Assembly: GCA_009746045.1 (NCBI GenBank)
Contig: RPFO01000615.1
Coordinates: forward strand, 64,001-128,000
DNA length: 64,000 nt
Origin: Mesostigma viride
Taxonomy: Eukaryota > Streptophyta > Mesostigmatophyceae > Mesostigmatales > Mesostigmataceae
Direction of reading: 5' to 3'
Part shown: piece by piece, positions 36,773 to 48,379 of the stretch
Layout of the letters: every line of letters starts with the position of its first letter
Numbering within the stretch: the first letter of the stretch is position 1
Notes under the pieces: model-generated
Seen by the model: only the letters and a program-made list of their open reading frames with translations
Told to the model about the DNA's origin: nothing
Database searches by the model: none
Made by a program: the position numbers and the translations under genes

Positions 36773-37776
36773 CTGGGCGATGTGGCGTGGTCAAGGATTC
36801 ACAAAAACACGTCCGAAACGTCATTGGCGCACATGGTGGACGATGTGTCCCCCCAAAATTTGCAGCATCGACTAGTGTGTGTGAACTCCTGTAACTTTAC
36901 ATGGCAAGGCAAAATGTATCTCACCTGTCGTGATGCTGCGAGGGGGGACGAGGACACTAAAGGGAGCACGACATTATGAAAAAACATAATCGATACCGGT
37001 ACTTAAAAAAGAAGCGACGGTGAAAAAAAAGTTATCGTCAAGAAAAAGTGTTGCACTTCTGGCCAGGGTCAACCTTACAAGGGAACGCACGACACAACGT
37101 TATTGCCTATCTCTACCTCTCAGGCTACTTATGGTAAGGAAATAACACAAGGACGACAAGATTCGGAAGCAATAATGCAAAAAAGCATTCAACGCCACAG
37201 ATTGTCATGACATGATTCAATGCATGCTGTGTTCGAGCGGCCCTAATTAACCAAAACCCATGGCGCTGCGAGCAGTCATCACAGGGGCCCAGCACCTGCC
37301 ATCCAACATGCCCGCAAGACGACATGCGACTGTTACAATTCGGCGTCAGCATGAGATTAAACTGACAAGCTGCTAAAGTCCTTTGATTTGACTGGTGCAA
37401 GCACAAGATAAGATTAGCATACATCCCCCTGCAGCGGCACGCACCGCAGGTCCCAGAACCTCACGCCTGGCTTGCATCCAGCAGTCGCGATCAGGGGCAG
37501 ATCCGATGGCCGGCTGCGTGCCATGAGAATGAGGAGGCAATGCGAGTTGGTGAGAACTTCGTGTGATACAATATACTTATAGTGTTATACTTTGCTTTCC
37601 AGCTGGATCAGTCGGGGTGCCGGGTGGCGACGAAGATCATCGCAGGGGAAAGGAGAGGCCGCACGGACCAGTGGGCAGGTCGATACAGAGCTCAAGGGAA
37701 GGAACAGCAAAAGGCAAGGATACAATGGACGTTGAAATAGGGAAGAGGTCAAAACAGAATAGTGGGTAGAGACAGG

Positions 37777-38268
37777 TTAGAATGGAGGTTGAAATAGAAG
37801 GTAAAGTAGAGGGACAAACCACTGCAACCTTGCTATTGTTGACTCGGAACATCTGGTAGCCAATGAGACGCCACGCCTCCTGTAGGGCAACCTCACGTGT
37901 TGCTGACCCATAATCCGCTGCTGGCTAACAAGGTGCCCGCGTGGCGCCATTTGATTTACATGGCTGCGCCGCATGGGTACCTGGATGGGAACCACGCCGT
38001 ATTGGTCCCCCAAATCTGCCAATGTTTTTCTCCCTGGAGATGCTGATTTCACGACTACCTGCCCCGCTGCCCACAATAGGTATAGAAAATGGTCTCCCCC
38101 ACAACTCCGCAACATGATTGTCGGCTTCTTGTAATAGGGCGTGGTCCCCTCCCTCTTACTTGCATCCCCTCTCGAGGTCACTGTGAGAGGGTCGATGAAT
38201 CGCGGGTCCAGCTGGCGTATCGGCTCCAGATACCGTATCTCGGCCATGACATGAACACTCCAATCCAT
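37777..38268 (-). other. Unassigned 163-codon open frame in an intron
   Basis: An uninterrupted frame (starts MDWSVHVMAEIRYLEP) with mixed composition lies between TFIIIC exons g and h. It joins no flanking exon. Repeat-like DNA shared with 22.7 and 27.2 kb begins just beside it (38,320-38,540), so it may be a fragment of a mobile element. I do not recognise the protein. Confidence 0.25.
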
Positions 38269-38733
38269 TCATCAAAGCACTCATCAAGGTGGCTACCAAT
38301 AAAGGAACCGTGGACCCCTATACGCAACGAGGAGGGAGGGCCCGCTAGCTTCTCTCTTTGCCTCAAATGGGCAGGCCACGGAGGACTCTCTCTGCATCAT
38401 GGTGCAGGCCCAACTGTGGGTGGGATACAGCAAGTAGGCGGACACGTGCCAAGCGGATGCTGCGGCGCCGCCTCATAGGCGGGTTTGGGAGAGTATAAAG
38501 GCCTCTCCTGGGGCATAAAGGTTTTTAGGGGCATGCCCACAACCCACTCGATGCTCGAGGTGGCAACAACTAATGTGCCAAGTCAAAGTCCTCGGCCATA
38601 CATGCCTGAATTCTGCTGCCATGCTTCTGGATAGCGATGATGTTAAACAGCCATGCGTTAACATCGCCATGCCCTTCCATACCCATGCTATAAAGTAGCC
38701 ACCCTCTTGGTTCGCCACCAACTAGTCACCCAC

Positions 38734-38812
38734 CTAGCAATGGTGATCCACGAGATCGCCCGCACAGGCTCCTCGTCGCACATTATCTTCAGCATCCTGA
38801 CCAAGGGTCTCC
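38734..38812 (-). CDS. GTF3C2: TFIIIC WD40 subunit, exon g
   Basis: Acceptor TTTGCTGTGCAG|GGAG and donor GCTAG|GTGGGT. The 79 bases take one and leave two. The peptide RPLVRMLKIMCDEEPVRAIS then WITIAR carries the x-Pro-Val-Arg-Ala-Ile-Ser-Trp motif found where the TFIIIC110 family begins a new blade. Confidence 0.68.
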
Positions 38813-39592
38813 CTGCACAGCAAATGGAACGCAGAAACGCGCAGGTCAGGTCGGTGAGTGCGTCCACGGGCACCGGGGGGTAGAGAGGTCACATGCACGT
38901 TGGATGACAAGTGCTCAGTGCTGGTGGGGATTGATGAGCTGTCCCACCAGCACCCCTTAATGTGAGCGATTAACCTGACGATAAGACCACGCTCAACAAT
39001 AGGCACGGTTGTGGTGTAACAACTTTGGCTTATACGCAAGCGATTGGCGATCCACACGCCTGCGGGGCAAGGTCTGACGGGGCAAGGACTGGAGCTGTAC
39101 CATACCAAAGCCACCGGGAGCATGATGTAAGAATATCTCCTGCAGAAATGGATGTCGAGAAAGAAACACATGAAGCTCACATGCAACATCTTGCGATGGT
39201 ACAGCAAAAATCATGGAGACCTGCGACAGAGGCAAATGAAGAATGCGAGGATGGCTGAACGTAGGTAGGCGGAGCAGTGTGAGAGGCATGGCACATCCAG
39301 AGCGCCATATACCAATGGAGAGGGAGCTGTTAAATGGTCTGACAGGCGCTCCCATACGCGAAGAAACGCTCTTGGGGTACCGCAAGCCGCAATTTTCCTA
39401 TTGCGCAAATGGTCTGTATTAGCTCATTCATGAGGCCAAGAGCTGAGTTGATAAACCGCAAAAACTGGTGCGCACAAATATGGGCATATTAAAACAACAG
39501 CCCGTCAATCTATACAATAGCCCACCAATCTATACCTATGCTCCCAGCCCGCTGTCTAGCCAAGCACAGCGCTGCATAACCCCATAGTCTAC

Positions 39593-39650
39593 CTGTAGGG
39601 GCCAGCGTCGTCGTCTCGGTTGCCACGTTGGGCAGCTTCCACATGATGAC
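39593..39650 (-). CDS. GTF3C2: TFIIIC WD40 subunit, exon f
   Basis: Acceptor CCTTCGGCCAG|GTCATC, donor CCTACAG|GTAGAC. It reads VIMWKLPNVATETTTLAPT. Joined to exon e it gives GGCFDGT-VIMWKL, a textbook Gly-x-x-Asp-Gly-Thr-Val-x-x-Trp WD-repeat ending restored exactly by splicing, which strongly supports both sites. The (GA)n array begins 67 bp upstream of the acceptor. Confidence 0.72.
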
Positions 39651-39715
39651 CTGGCCGAAGGGGCAGCAATGCAGAAGGCAAGGGAGCAAACCAATGGACA
39701 CAGGTTACAGGAGGG

Positions 39716-40196
<481 letters not shown>

Positions 40197-40690
40197 AGAG
40201 GGAATGGCACGCGCTGTGTAGCGACTAAAAAAGTATGAACTCAATAAATTCCTAGGGCTTCTCGAATACGGCATCCAATTGCACACCAAAGGTCACCTAA
40301 TTGAGTAGAGCGACTTAAACAATAGTTGCTCCATAAAAAGACATTCCCCCAACATTCCAAAACCCCCAAGAAATTCCCCAGTAACATGTATGTTGGAGTG
40401 TCGGCATGTTGGCATTTTGGCATGGTGCAATGCCATGCCATGCGTGCTGTGAACACGGTGATATGGAAATTTCATGAAGAGCCCACGGCAGCCAGCAGAG
40501 GCTCCCCAATAGGAGCTAGCAGTCCTAAAGGTGTTCATCGCGGCTGGAGGCGAGCGAAGTATATCAATGCTCTGGGGCATGAAAGTGGCCTATAGCAGCC
40601 TCAGGGACAGGCCCCTCACAACCAGCTCTCGGCAACATCCCAACAAGCTCTCAGCAACCAGCTGGTGCAACGGCACCCTCCAGTACACTT

Positions 40691-41196
40691 GCAAGTATGG
40701 GGCGTACGCAGGCGTCAAATTTTCATACACGAAACCCTTCTAAAGAGCCACGTACGCTCGCAAGTATGGGGCGTACGCAGGCGTCAAATTTTCATACACG
40801 AAACCCTTCTAAAGAGCCACGTACGCTCGCAAGTATGGGGCGTACGCAGGCGTCAAATTTTCATACACGAAACCCTTCTAAAGAGCCACGTACGCTCGCA
40901 AGTTTGGGGCGTACGCAGGCGTCAAATTTTCATACACGAAACCCTTCTAAAGAGCCACGTACGCTCGCAAGTATGGGGCGTACGCAGGCGTCAAATTTTC
41001 ATACACGAAACCCTTCTAAAGAGCCACGTACGCTCGCAAGTATGGGGCGTACGCAGGCGTCAAATTTTCATACACGAAACCCTTCTAAAGAGCCACGTAC
41101 GCTCGCAAGTTTGGGGCGTACGCAGGCGTCAAATTTTCATACACGAAACCCTTCTAAAGAGCCACGTACGCTCGCAAGTTTGGGGCGTACACAAGC
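40691..41196. repeat. 69-bp minisatellite, seven full copies plus a partial
   Basis: GCAAGTATGGGGCGTACGC starts at 40,691, 40,760 and every 69 bp to 41,174. It alternates with a GCAAGTTTGG variant in three of the later units. The array is nearly identical internally, so recently expanded. The length is divisible by three, which gives two open 180-codon frames that I reject as genes. Confidence 0.95.
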
Positions 41197-41269
41197 ATGG
41201 GGGATAGTCCGGGCAACCTGGCATAGCTACAGCTTCTGATATGAGACACGTGCCGAAATGCTTTGCCCC

Positions 41270-41770
41270 AGATCTAGTGATCTACATTTTCATCTGTCCC
41301 AGATCTACCTGAGTAGTTTGATCCTGGATTGAAGGGCCCATACTCCATGCCTACGCCTTTTTCACTCTTTGGCGGGTCCCTTCATTTCTCGGGTAGAAAC
41401 TCGTACCGATACTCGCGGCGATGGAAGTCTTCAAGGTGCCTCTGGTCTGGCTGCTCGACAAGCTGCAACAATCCCGGTCCCGCTGCCTGTCTAGTCGGTA
41501 AACCCTCGGCGCTCCCCGTCCCAGTACTCACCCCTTTGGGGAAAAGCTTGGGAGTACCCGAGATTTTGGGTCCTGAAAACCAGGGATCCAACCCTACTAT
41601 TAACAGGGGTCGAAACGAACAAGGAGAACAGTGGGGAAGTAAAAGACGTCCCGGACTAGTTCGCCTGCCTAGGAACCTCCCACATGGTTAGAAAGCGGTT
41701 CGCTGTACTTGTGGCCTAGCATGCATCCTACACGATGGTGGACCCACCACCTTGCTTAGCACACAAACAT
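41270..41770. other. Intron segment of different character
   Basis: This part of the exon e-f intron has no tandem repeats. It has a 120-codon plus frame (41,329-41,691) and a minus frame with LLQLVEQPDQRHLEDFHRRE. Neither joins TFIIIC exons. It could be inserted organellar or mobile-element DNA. I cannot identify it from sequence alone. Confidence 0.25.
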
Positions 41771-41877
41771 ATACAGCGGGTAAGTCGCCTTAAAACCTAT
41801 AATACAGGAATCTAGCGGGTCACTGGCCATCAGAAACTCAAGTACCACCCGGTTATAAGGTATAGCGAATCGCATAC

Positions 41878-41950
41878 CGTGCCATCGAAGCATCCGCCCA
41901 GGAGGGTTTCGTGCGGTTCCACGGGCGACCAGGCGAGGATGCAGGGACCG
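41878..41950 (-). CDS. GTF3C2: TFIIIC WD40 subunit, exon e
   Basis: Acceptor GTCGCTTGCAG|CGG, donor GGCACG|GTATGC. One base completes Ser with exon d, then GPCILAWSPVEPHETLLGG and CFDGT follow. Ile-Leu-Ala-Trp-Ser-Pro followed by Leu-Leu-Gly-Gly and Asp-Gly-Thr is the canonical first-strand to last-strand layout of one WD40 blade. It ends in phase 0. Confidence 0.75.
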
Positions 41951-42442
41951 CTGCAAGCGACACGCATTCGATGGTGAGCATTAGAATACATCGGGCTCAA
42001 GTTCCACTGGGCTGAGTGAAGCATTACAAGCAGCCAGGCCTTGGGGATGCACATCAAGGTCTGGTGGAGCAGTGGGTGCTATTGAAGTGCCGGCGACCAG
42101 ATCATTGGATGGCACCATGGATTGGACAAGGGAGCCAAGGGCGCACGCTTGTTACTAATACTACTATCCATGTCACTGCTACTAGATTTAGCCCCATCTG
42201 CCTTAGAGCACAGCTCCCAGAGACGATACGTGTCCTCAAAGAGATGACTGAGTGAAACAACCCATTTTCCTGTGTCCTTACTGTCCTAAACAGAAGAAAA
42301 CTGCATGCATCCATCCACAAATGGGGTATTCTTAACTGATTGGAAATGTTGGGGCGTTCCAGATTATTTGCAGGGCTCGCGACGCTGTGTGACAGAACCA
42401 AACCTGTCATGGTGTTCATCCAATCCCAGTCACCTAGTAGTA

Positions 42443-42652
42443 TATAAACAAGACAAACATAGTATATCTACAAGGCAAACCTAGTTGAATACATACAAGG
42501 CAAACCTAGCAGTTAATATACAAGGCAGCCCTAGTAGTATATATGCAAGGCAAACCTAGCAGTAAATATACAAGGCAGCCCTAGTAGTATATATGCAAGG
42601 CAAGCCTAGCAGTAAATATACAAGGCAAACCTAGCAGCAAATATGCAAGGTA
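42443..42652. repeat. 25-bp minisatellite, about eight copies
   Basis: CAAGGCAAACCTAGCAGTAA and CAAGGCAGCCCTAGTAGTAT alternate as 25-bp units, giving a partial 50-bp higher-order period. Confidence 0.85.
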
Positions 42653-42980
42653 TCGCTGCCATTATCCTCTGCCAACACAACAATGGCACTCCTCGGTCAA
42701 GACCCTGGGAGAAGCAGGGAGCTGCAGAATTCCAGTAGGCCACAAGATCCCACCAGGGGGATCGATCCATTCATGAGCGGGTGCCTTGCGAAGCCATACA
42801 GCCACGGCGATGCTGCACCTTACGGAACCAAACCCATGAGCTCAGACCGCCAACAACACAGCATCGAACACAATCACCTCTTCCACCGCCCCACGCCTCC
42901 GTTACCTACCCGCCCGCCGGGTTAAACATTTTATTTCTAATCATATCTTGTTCCCATCCAGGTCCCCGGCCAAAACCCAC

Positions 42981-43253
42981 CTTGCCACCGTGCTGCTGCT
43001 GTCATCCCGAAACAATGGCACCATGTCCACCACCAGCGGCTGGCTGAAGTCAAACATGGCCATGTCACCATCGCCGTCCCCGTCCATCATGAACACATCC
43101 TCCCCATCAGCTGCCATCTCTGTGCCGCCCTCCAGCCCATTCTGGCCGCCACAGAAGGGGGAGCGGATGGCTGCTGGCACGCGCGCCCAAGGCACGGCCG
43201 GCTCGCACTCGCTGACGGCCTCCAGCAGCCCCTGGGGCTCTGGCACCGTGTAA
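42981..43253 (-). CDS. GTF3C2: TFIIIC WD40 subunit, exon d
   Basis: Acceptor TGCGACAG|TTACACGG, donor GGCAAG|GTGGGT, 273 bases, one base in and two left over. The first base completes Val of exon c, so the joined peptide reads DGTVYV-YTVPEPQGLLEA. A long loop with an acidic DGDGDGDMAMFD run follows, then FSQPLVVDMVPLF. The loop is Asp/Gly-rich where the propeller would have a surface insertion. Confidence 0.74.
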
Positions 43254-43743
43254 CTGTCGCATCGTGGGAGGTAAGATGAGGTGGAGGTACGGCGTGATGA
43301 CGGCACCAAAGGAAGAAACAAAATGGAGACGGAGAATGCGGCGGGGAAAGCAGCACCAAAATATGTTGGCTGTGGTAGGGGACTGTGCTACTGTTAATTT
43401 TCCCCTTTTTTCTTCCTTCATGGCAAAGCAGCTCATCTGGCTCATCCACTGCACACACGCCGAGCACAGGCTTGAGGCATTATAGGCGCACTGGCTGAAT
43501 GAGAGGCTGGGCCTGGCAGATGTGGCAGCACTATAATGCTGACCGAGAACATCGGAAAGCTATTGCGTAGAGCGTGGTGCGATCATACCCCGACCATGGT
43601 AGCCAGATGCCCATGGCCTCATGCCCACCGTCAAGCAAACCCTGATGCTCACGCGCGGCACCTGTCAAAGATGTCTGTCCCCTGTCTGCCCCATAATCCT
43701 ACACAGCGCCAACGTAAGATGCCCACCGCCAACCCACACTTAC

Positions 43744-43844
43744 ACATAAACAGTGCCATCGGCCAGTGCCACCGCCAGCATGCCCAACGACGGCAGCTGC
43801 AGCTCCTGTGTGCTCCCACCCGCCATGTCCCCACAAACGGCGCC
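43744..43844 (-). CDS. GTF3C2: TFIIIC WD40 subunit, exon c
   Basis: The donor is TATGT|GTAAGT, a perfect consensus. The acceptor chosen is TTTCCTAGCCAG|GGCGCC; another in-frame AG (GACCAG, about 43,897) is possible. The exon reads GAVCGDMAGGSTQELQLPSL then GMLAVALADGTVYV. Leu-Gly-x-Leu-Ala-Val-Ala-x-x-Asp-Gly-x-Val followed by a Pro-rich strand is characteristic of this subunit. Confidence 0.74.
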
Positions 43845-44340
43845 CTGGCTAGGAAAGGTGCCGGCAGCATTCGGGGCATCGTTGGATGACCCTGGGCCCT
43901 GGCCCTGGTCCCACATCAGAAGGAATTGCACGAAAGCACAAGGCACATTCGAGCTTGCTTGCTTATCCAAAAGACCACGTTGGCAACGTGAACAGCAAAT
44001 AAGAGCCTAGCCTGCCCTGCAATATCCGAATCTGAAGCTACTCCAAAATATGGTGGAGAGCCTACCACATCGGTCTTCAAGGGGTGTGGTATGAGCCCAG
44101 ACATATCCAGCGCCATGGTGATGGATGAACCTACTCCATCCCACGTTGTGAAGGGTTCAAAAAATATATTTCATCAGGGATGCTCCGTGATGTCCCTACA
44201 AAAAAATACCCTACAAGATCTTGATTGATTAGTTTGGTGATGTCCAGTTCAAAACCTATCCTTATTTCCAAACAGACACCCCAACCTGTGCAATCTCATC
44301 TCTGCCTCCAAACACCCCCACCTGTGCAAATCCCATCCCT

Positions 44341-45153
44341 GCTTACCCCCACCCCCACCCCCACCCCACCCCACCCCCCCCACCCCCACCCCACCCCCAC
44401 CCCCACCCCCACCCCCACCCCACCCCCACCCCCACCCCCACCCCCACCCCCACCCCACCCCCACCCCCACCCCCACCCCCACCCCCCCCCCACCCCCACC
44501 CCCACCCCATCCCCACCCCACCCCCACCCCCACCCCCACCCCCACCCCACCCCCACCCCCACCCCCACCCCCACCCCACCCCACCCCCACCCCCACCCCA
44601 CCCCCACCCCCACCCCCACCCCACCCACCCCCACCCCCACCCCCACCCCCACCCCCACCCCCACCCCCACCCCCACCCCCACCCCACCCCCACCCCCACC
44701 CCCACCCCCACCCCCACCCCCACCCCCACCCCACCCCACCCCCCCACCCCCACCCCACCCCCCCACCCCCACCCCCACCCCCACCCCACCCCCACCCCAC
44801 CCCCACCCCCACCCCCACCCCACCCCACCCCCACCCCCACCCCCACCCCCACCCCCACCCCCCCCACCCCCACCCCACCCCCACCCCCACCCCCACCCCC
44901 CGCACCCACCCACCCACCCACCCACCCACCCACCCACTAACCCACCCACCCGCCCGCCGGCCCACCCACCCGCCCGCCCGCCCGCCCGCCCGCCCGCCCG
45001 CCCGCCCGCCCGCCCGCCCGCCCGCCCGCCCGCCCGCCCGCCCGCCCGCCCGCCCGCCCGCCCGCCCGCCCGCCCGCCCGCCCGCCCGCCCGCCCGCCCG
45101 CCTGCCCGCCCGCCCGCCCACCCACCCGCCCACCCACCCACCCACCCACCCAC
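44341..45153. repeat. CCCCCA / CCCA / CCCG compound tract
   Basis: (CCCCCA)n with (CCCCA) variants at 44,343-44,900, CCCA to 44,936, a pure CCCG array at about 44,950-45,118, then CCCA to 45,153. On the gene strand it begins exactly at the donor of exon b (CAG|GTGGGTGGGTGGG), so the microsatellite has grown out of the 5' splice site. The Gly-rich and Pro-rich frames are artefacts. Confidence 0.95.
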
Positions 45154-45483
45154 CTGCTTCCTCGGCCGTATCGCCACCATGTCCGGCGTGCCGCTCCGCG
45201 CGAGCGACGCGCCCGACCCAGGGTGCCACTTTACGTCCCAGGCAGTGCCCCCCCTGTGGGCGATCCCCAGCACCATGCGCGCCTGGTCATCGACGTCCTG
45301 CGGGGCGTGGCCGCTCGACCTACCGCCGCCAGCTGCGCCTGCGTCTGCACCCATGTTGCAGGGCCCGGCATCGTCCAGGGGGGCGAGTGGGACCTCCCAG
45401 ATCTGGATGAGCGCAGGTCCCTGCTGCCGTTTCCCCTCGGTGTTGAACGGGGAGGTCACGCGGTGCGCGCTTAGAGCCAGCAG
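45154..45483 (-). CDS. GTF3C2: TFIIIC subunit (GTF3C2/TFIIIC110-like, WD40), exon b
   Basis: Key exon for identifying the gene: 110 codons, phase 0 at both ends, acceptor GTCTGGCGCAG and donor AAGCAG|GTGGGT. The peptide reads LLALSAHRVTSPFNTEG, then GPALIQIWEVPLAP, an Ala/Gly loop, and VLGIAHRGGTAWDVKWHPG. In GTF3C2 the order is: Gly-Gly-x-Val-Trp-x-Leu-x-Trp; an Ala-Val-Ser-x-His strand; Gly-x-x-Leu-Ile-Gln-Ile-Trp; a His-x-Gly-x-x-Trp-Asp-x-Lys-Trp-x-Pro blade; and Leu-Gly-Leu-Leu-Ala. All appear here in that order over exons a to c. The subunit forms a beta-propeller in TFIIIC, which binds the B box of tRNA genes and recruits TFIIIB and RNA polymerase III in the nucleus. The alternative is another multi-insert WD40 protein. 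Confidence 0.76.
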
Positions 45484-46221
45484 CTGCGCCAGACCAAGAG
45501 AGGCGGGTGGGTTTGGTTGGTGCAGGGCACACGAGATGGCACACTCGGCAGGCAGGTTGGTAGGCTTGTTTCCTGACACAGGACAGGTCTAGGTGGTGTG
45601 TGGACGGGTGTACCAGATTCGAACAGAAACCCATAGTCTGCGATCCAGAGGTGCGGCAGTGACGGTGAGCTACAACGCAACCAGGGCACTGCAGATCGTC
45701 CTAGTGTCCCAATCCCTTGCGACAAGTAATTCTTTTATTCCTCGTCCCTTGCAAGTGGCATTTCTGCCACATCAACACCTGGTCAGAGACCCTGGTCAGG
45801 GACCTTTGCTGTTAGGGACCCTGCTAACGGGATGAAAGGCCAGCCAACAGGGATCCTACCCGCAAAGCATTACAGGGGCTATGCATACTTTGCATGGGAG
45901 CGCTACTCCGCAGCACCTGTGCATCCACCAGATTCTGCCCGAGGTGCCTTCGCTCAGATCCCAGTAGCGTACAAGTTGAATCAGAGTACTACCAGTGGAG
46001 ACGCGGGCAAAGTTGAGCATGACTAGGGATAACCACGGTCCATCCACGAGGTGCATGCATGCCCCTGCAGGGATGGTGAGAAAGCTGAAGGGGGAGAAAA
46101 AAAGGGTAAGCCAGGAAATGAACAAATGAGTGAGAACTGAGCTCTGAACAATACCAGAGGAAGCCACACATAGAAGAAACACGGAGCTCTCGCCACAACG
46201 ACGCGGCAGGTTATACAGTGG

Positions 46222-46292
46222 CAGGGCAATCATTGGTACTACAACAGCAGGGCAATCATTGGTACTACAACAGCAGGGCAATCATTGGTACG
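46222..46292. repeat. 26-bp minisatellite, three copies
   Basis: CAGGGCAATCATTGGTAC recurs at about 26-bp spacing, followed at 46,340-46,460 by loosely repeated GGCGTGCGACAGGC words. Both lie in the intron between exons a and b. Confidence 0.75.
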
Positions 46293-46651
46293 TTGGGCAG
46301 GGCAGCAACGGCCTCCGAGACATGCAACAGAGACCGCGGCAGGCATGCAAAAGGCGTGCGACAGGCCAGGCGGGCAAGGGGCGTGCGACAGGCGTGCAAG
46401 AGGCGGGCAACGGGCATGCAAGGGGCGCGACAGGCATGCAAGGGGCGTGCGACAGGCATTGGGTGATGCACCGACAGGCACCCAACGGAGGTGGACGGCA
46501 CCGCCTTGTCACCTCCTTGGAGCACATCAACGGGCATGCGCCACAGACATGTGGCACAGACGTTCAGCACAGAGATGCAACACAGACATGCAAAGGGACA
46601 CCGCGCCTCATTGCTCACTGCAAAAACAGCTCGCCTCATCTGCATGCTCAC

Positions 46652-46745
46652 CTGCAGCGCCAGCAGCGGCTCCCCCAGGAAAAAGGGCGGGTGCGGGTGC
46701 CAGTGGAGGGACCAGATGGGGCCACCCGCGGCCAGCACGGTCTCG
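46652..46745 (-). CDS. GTF3C2: TFIIIC WD40 subunit, exon a
   Basis: Acceptor CATTGTGCAG|CGAG, donor CTGCAG|GTGAGC. It takes two bases from upstream and ends in phase 0. The peptide ETVLAAGGPIWSLHWHPH then PPFFLGEPLLALQ carries the Gly-Gly-Pro-Ile-Trp-x-Leu-x-Trp signature that opens the propeller of this subunit. It joins to LLALSAHR of exon b. Confidence 0.74.
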
Positions 46746-47056
46746 CTGCACAATGGCACAGGGGACAGGGGCCAAAGGGAGGGTTTGTCAGTTGGGGGTG
46801 GGGGCCAGACAGGGGCAGGGGCAACAGTGGGGCGGGAGGCAGATGGGGGCGGGGGCCAGAGGAACGAAGGAGGGGCAAACCATCACAAAGGATAAGGCGG
46901 TAGGCTTCATGGGGCTCACCTTTCTTGAACGGGGTGGTGGGATATCTTCATGACGGGAAAAATTTACACATGAGCAAGGTTTAGGTTTCAGAAGGGCTGG
47001 TCTTTCAAAAGAGGCGAGATATTTCGTCCAAACAGACGCTTGTTGCAGGTCTCTCG

Positions 47057-47624
47057 CATCCCACCTTGCTGACCTGTCCCCATCCCACCTTGCGGGCCTG
47101 TCCCCATCCCACCTTGCGGGCCTGTCCCCATCCCACCTTGCGGGCCTGTCCCCATCCCACCTTGCTGACCTGTCCCCATCCCACCTTGCGGGCCTGTCCC
47201 CATCCCACCTTGCGGGCCTGTCCCCATCCCACCTTGCTGGCTTGTCCCCATCCCACCTTGCTGGCTTGTCCCCATCCCACCTTGCGGGCCTGTCCCCATC
47301 CCACCTTGCTGACCTGTCCCCATCCCACCTTGCTGACCTGTCCCCATCCCACCTTGCGGGCCTGTCCCCATCCCACCTTGCTGACCTGTCCCCATCCCAC
47401 CTTGCGGGCCTGTCCCCATCCCACCTTGCGGGCCTGTCCCCATCCCACCTTGCGGGCCTGTCCCCATCCCACCTTGCGGGCCTGTCCCCATCCCACCTTG
47501 CGGGCCTGTCCCCATACCGCATCGTCCCCATACCACCTTGCTGACCTGTCCCCATCCCACCTTGCGGGCCTGTCCCCATCCCACCTTGCGGGCCTGTCCC
47601 CATACCGCATCGTCCACATCCCAC
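47057..47624. repeat. 24-bp minisatellite, about 23 copies, containing splice-like motifs
   Basis: Plus-strand unit CCATCCCACCTTGCGGGCC plus TGTCC, with TGCTGACC and TGCTGGCT variants and two partial units (CATACCGCATCG). It begins at the donor of the exon ending at 47,625. On the gene strand each unit repeats the donor AAG|GTGGGATG and also has GGGACAG, an acceptor-like end. Confidence 0.93.
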
Positions 47625-47712
47625 CTTGCTGCATGCGCCTCGGTGCCACAGCGTATGGCACCTTGCCGTCCGTGCACTTGAATCGATACAGTGTGTTTCC
47701 ACCAGAGAATAG
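47625..47712 (-). CDS. GTF3C2: Probable TFIIIC WD40 subunit exon
   Basis: Acceptor TTATGTGGCAG|CTATTC, donor AGCAAG|GTGGGA, 88 bases. In the frame that fits both neighbours (one base in, two out) it reads ILWWKHTVSIQVHGRQGAIR then CGTEAHAA. Another open frame (LFSGGNTLYRFKCTDGKVPY) looks more protein-like but breaks the phase with exon a. The exon itself is therefore likelier than its frame. Confidence 0.45.
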
Positions 47713-47903
47713 CTGCCACATAAGAATAATGACTTCAGCTTCGATCTATACACGCCAGGAGGATCTAATACACCTGCACCAGGGGAAACCGTCACCTACA
47801 AAACCTGCATCTGGGGCAGCCAAGTGGCATTTATTCAGTGCTCGCATGAACATGATCGGATTCGCCCGGCTATTCGTGTGTTCTGGGCTGGTGGGCAGGA
47901 GCC

Positions 47904-48183
47904 TTTGCATGGGCCATGGCGAGCTACGTGACGTTCCGCGCTATTTGCATGGGCCATGGCGAGCTACGTGACGTTCCGCGCTCTTTGCATGGGCCATGGC
48001 GAGCTACGTGACGTTCCGCGCTATTTGCATGGGCCATGGCGAGCTACGTGATGTTCCACGCTCTTTGCATGGGCCCTGGCGAGCTACGTGGTGTTCCGCG
48101 CTATTTGCATGGGCCATGGCGAGCTACGTGACGTTCCGCGCTCTTTGCATGGGCCATGGCGAGCTACATGACGTTCAGCGCTC
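47904..48183. repeat. 40-bp minisatellite, seven copies
   Basis: TTTGCATGGGCCATGGCGAG starts at 47,904 and recurs every 40 bp to 48,144. Units alternate GCGCTA and GCGCTC endings, suggesting an 80-bp higher-order unit. Confidence 0.93.
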
Positions 48184-48245
48184 CCACAGCTGTTGGGTGG
48201 CAGCTGCTAGTGGCATCAGCCATTGACGGACAGTAGTCGACATCT

Positions 48246-48360
48246 GGCAGTTGGCAGTTGGCCGTGGGCCGTGGGCCGTGGGCCGTGGGTCGTGGGCCGT
48301 GGGCCGTGGGCAGTGGGCAGCGGTAGTGGCCAGTAGGCAGTAGGCAGTAGGCAGCCGTTG
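48246..48360. repeat. 7-bp (GGGCCGT / GGGCAGT)n repeat
   Basis: The heptamer is repeated about 15 times, drifting from GGCAGTT to GGGCCGT to AGGCAGT. It lies just below the donor of the 48,380 exon. Confidence 0.85.
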
Positions 48361-48379
48361 GCAATTGGCGGTATCTTAC

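Noticed and set aside
44225-45592. 455-codon proline/histidine-rich plus-strand frame
   Set aside because: Low-complexity CCCCA/CCCG tract; its non-repeat end is antisense to a well-supported TFIIIC exon.
46788-47795. 335-codon frame of Gly-Asp-Arg-Pro-Ala-Arg-Trp repeats
   Set aside because: The 24-bp unit is a multiple of three and intronic. Only the first part overlaps a likely exon, at 47,625-47,712.
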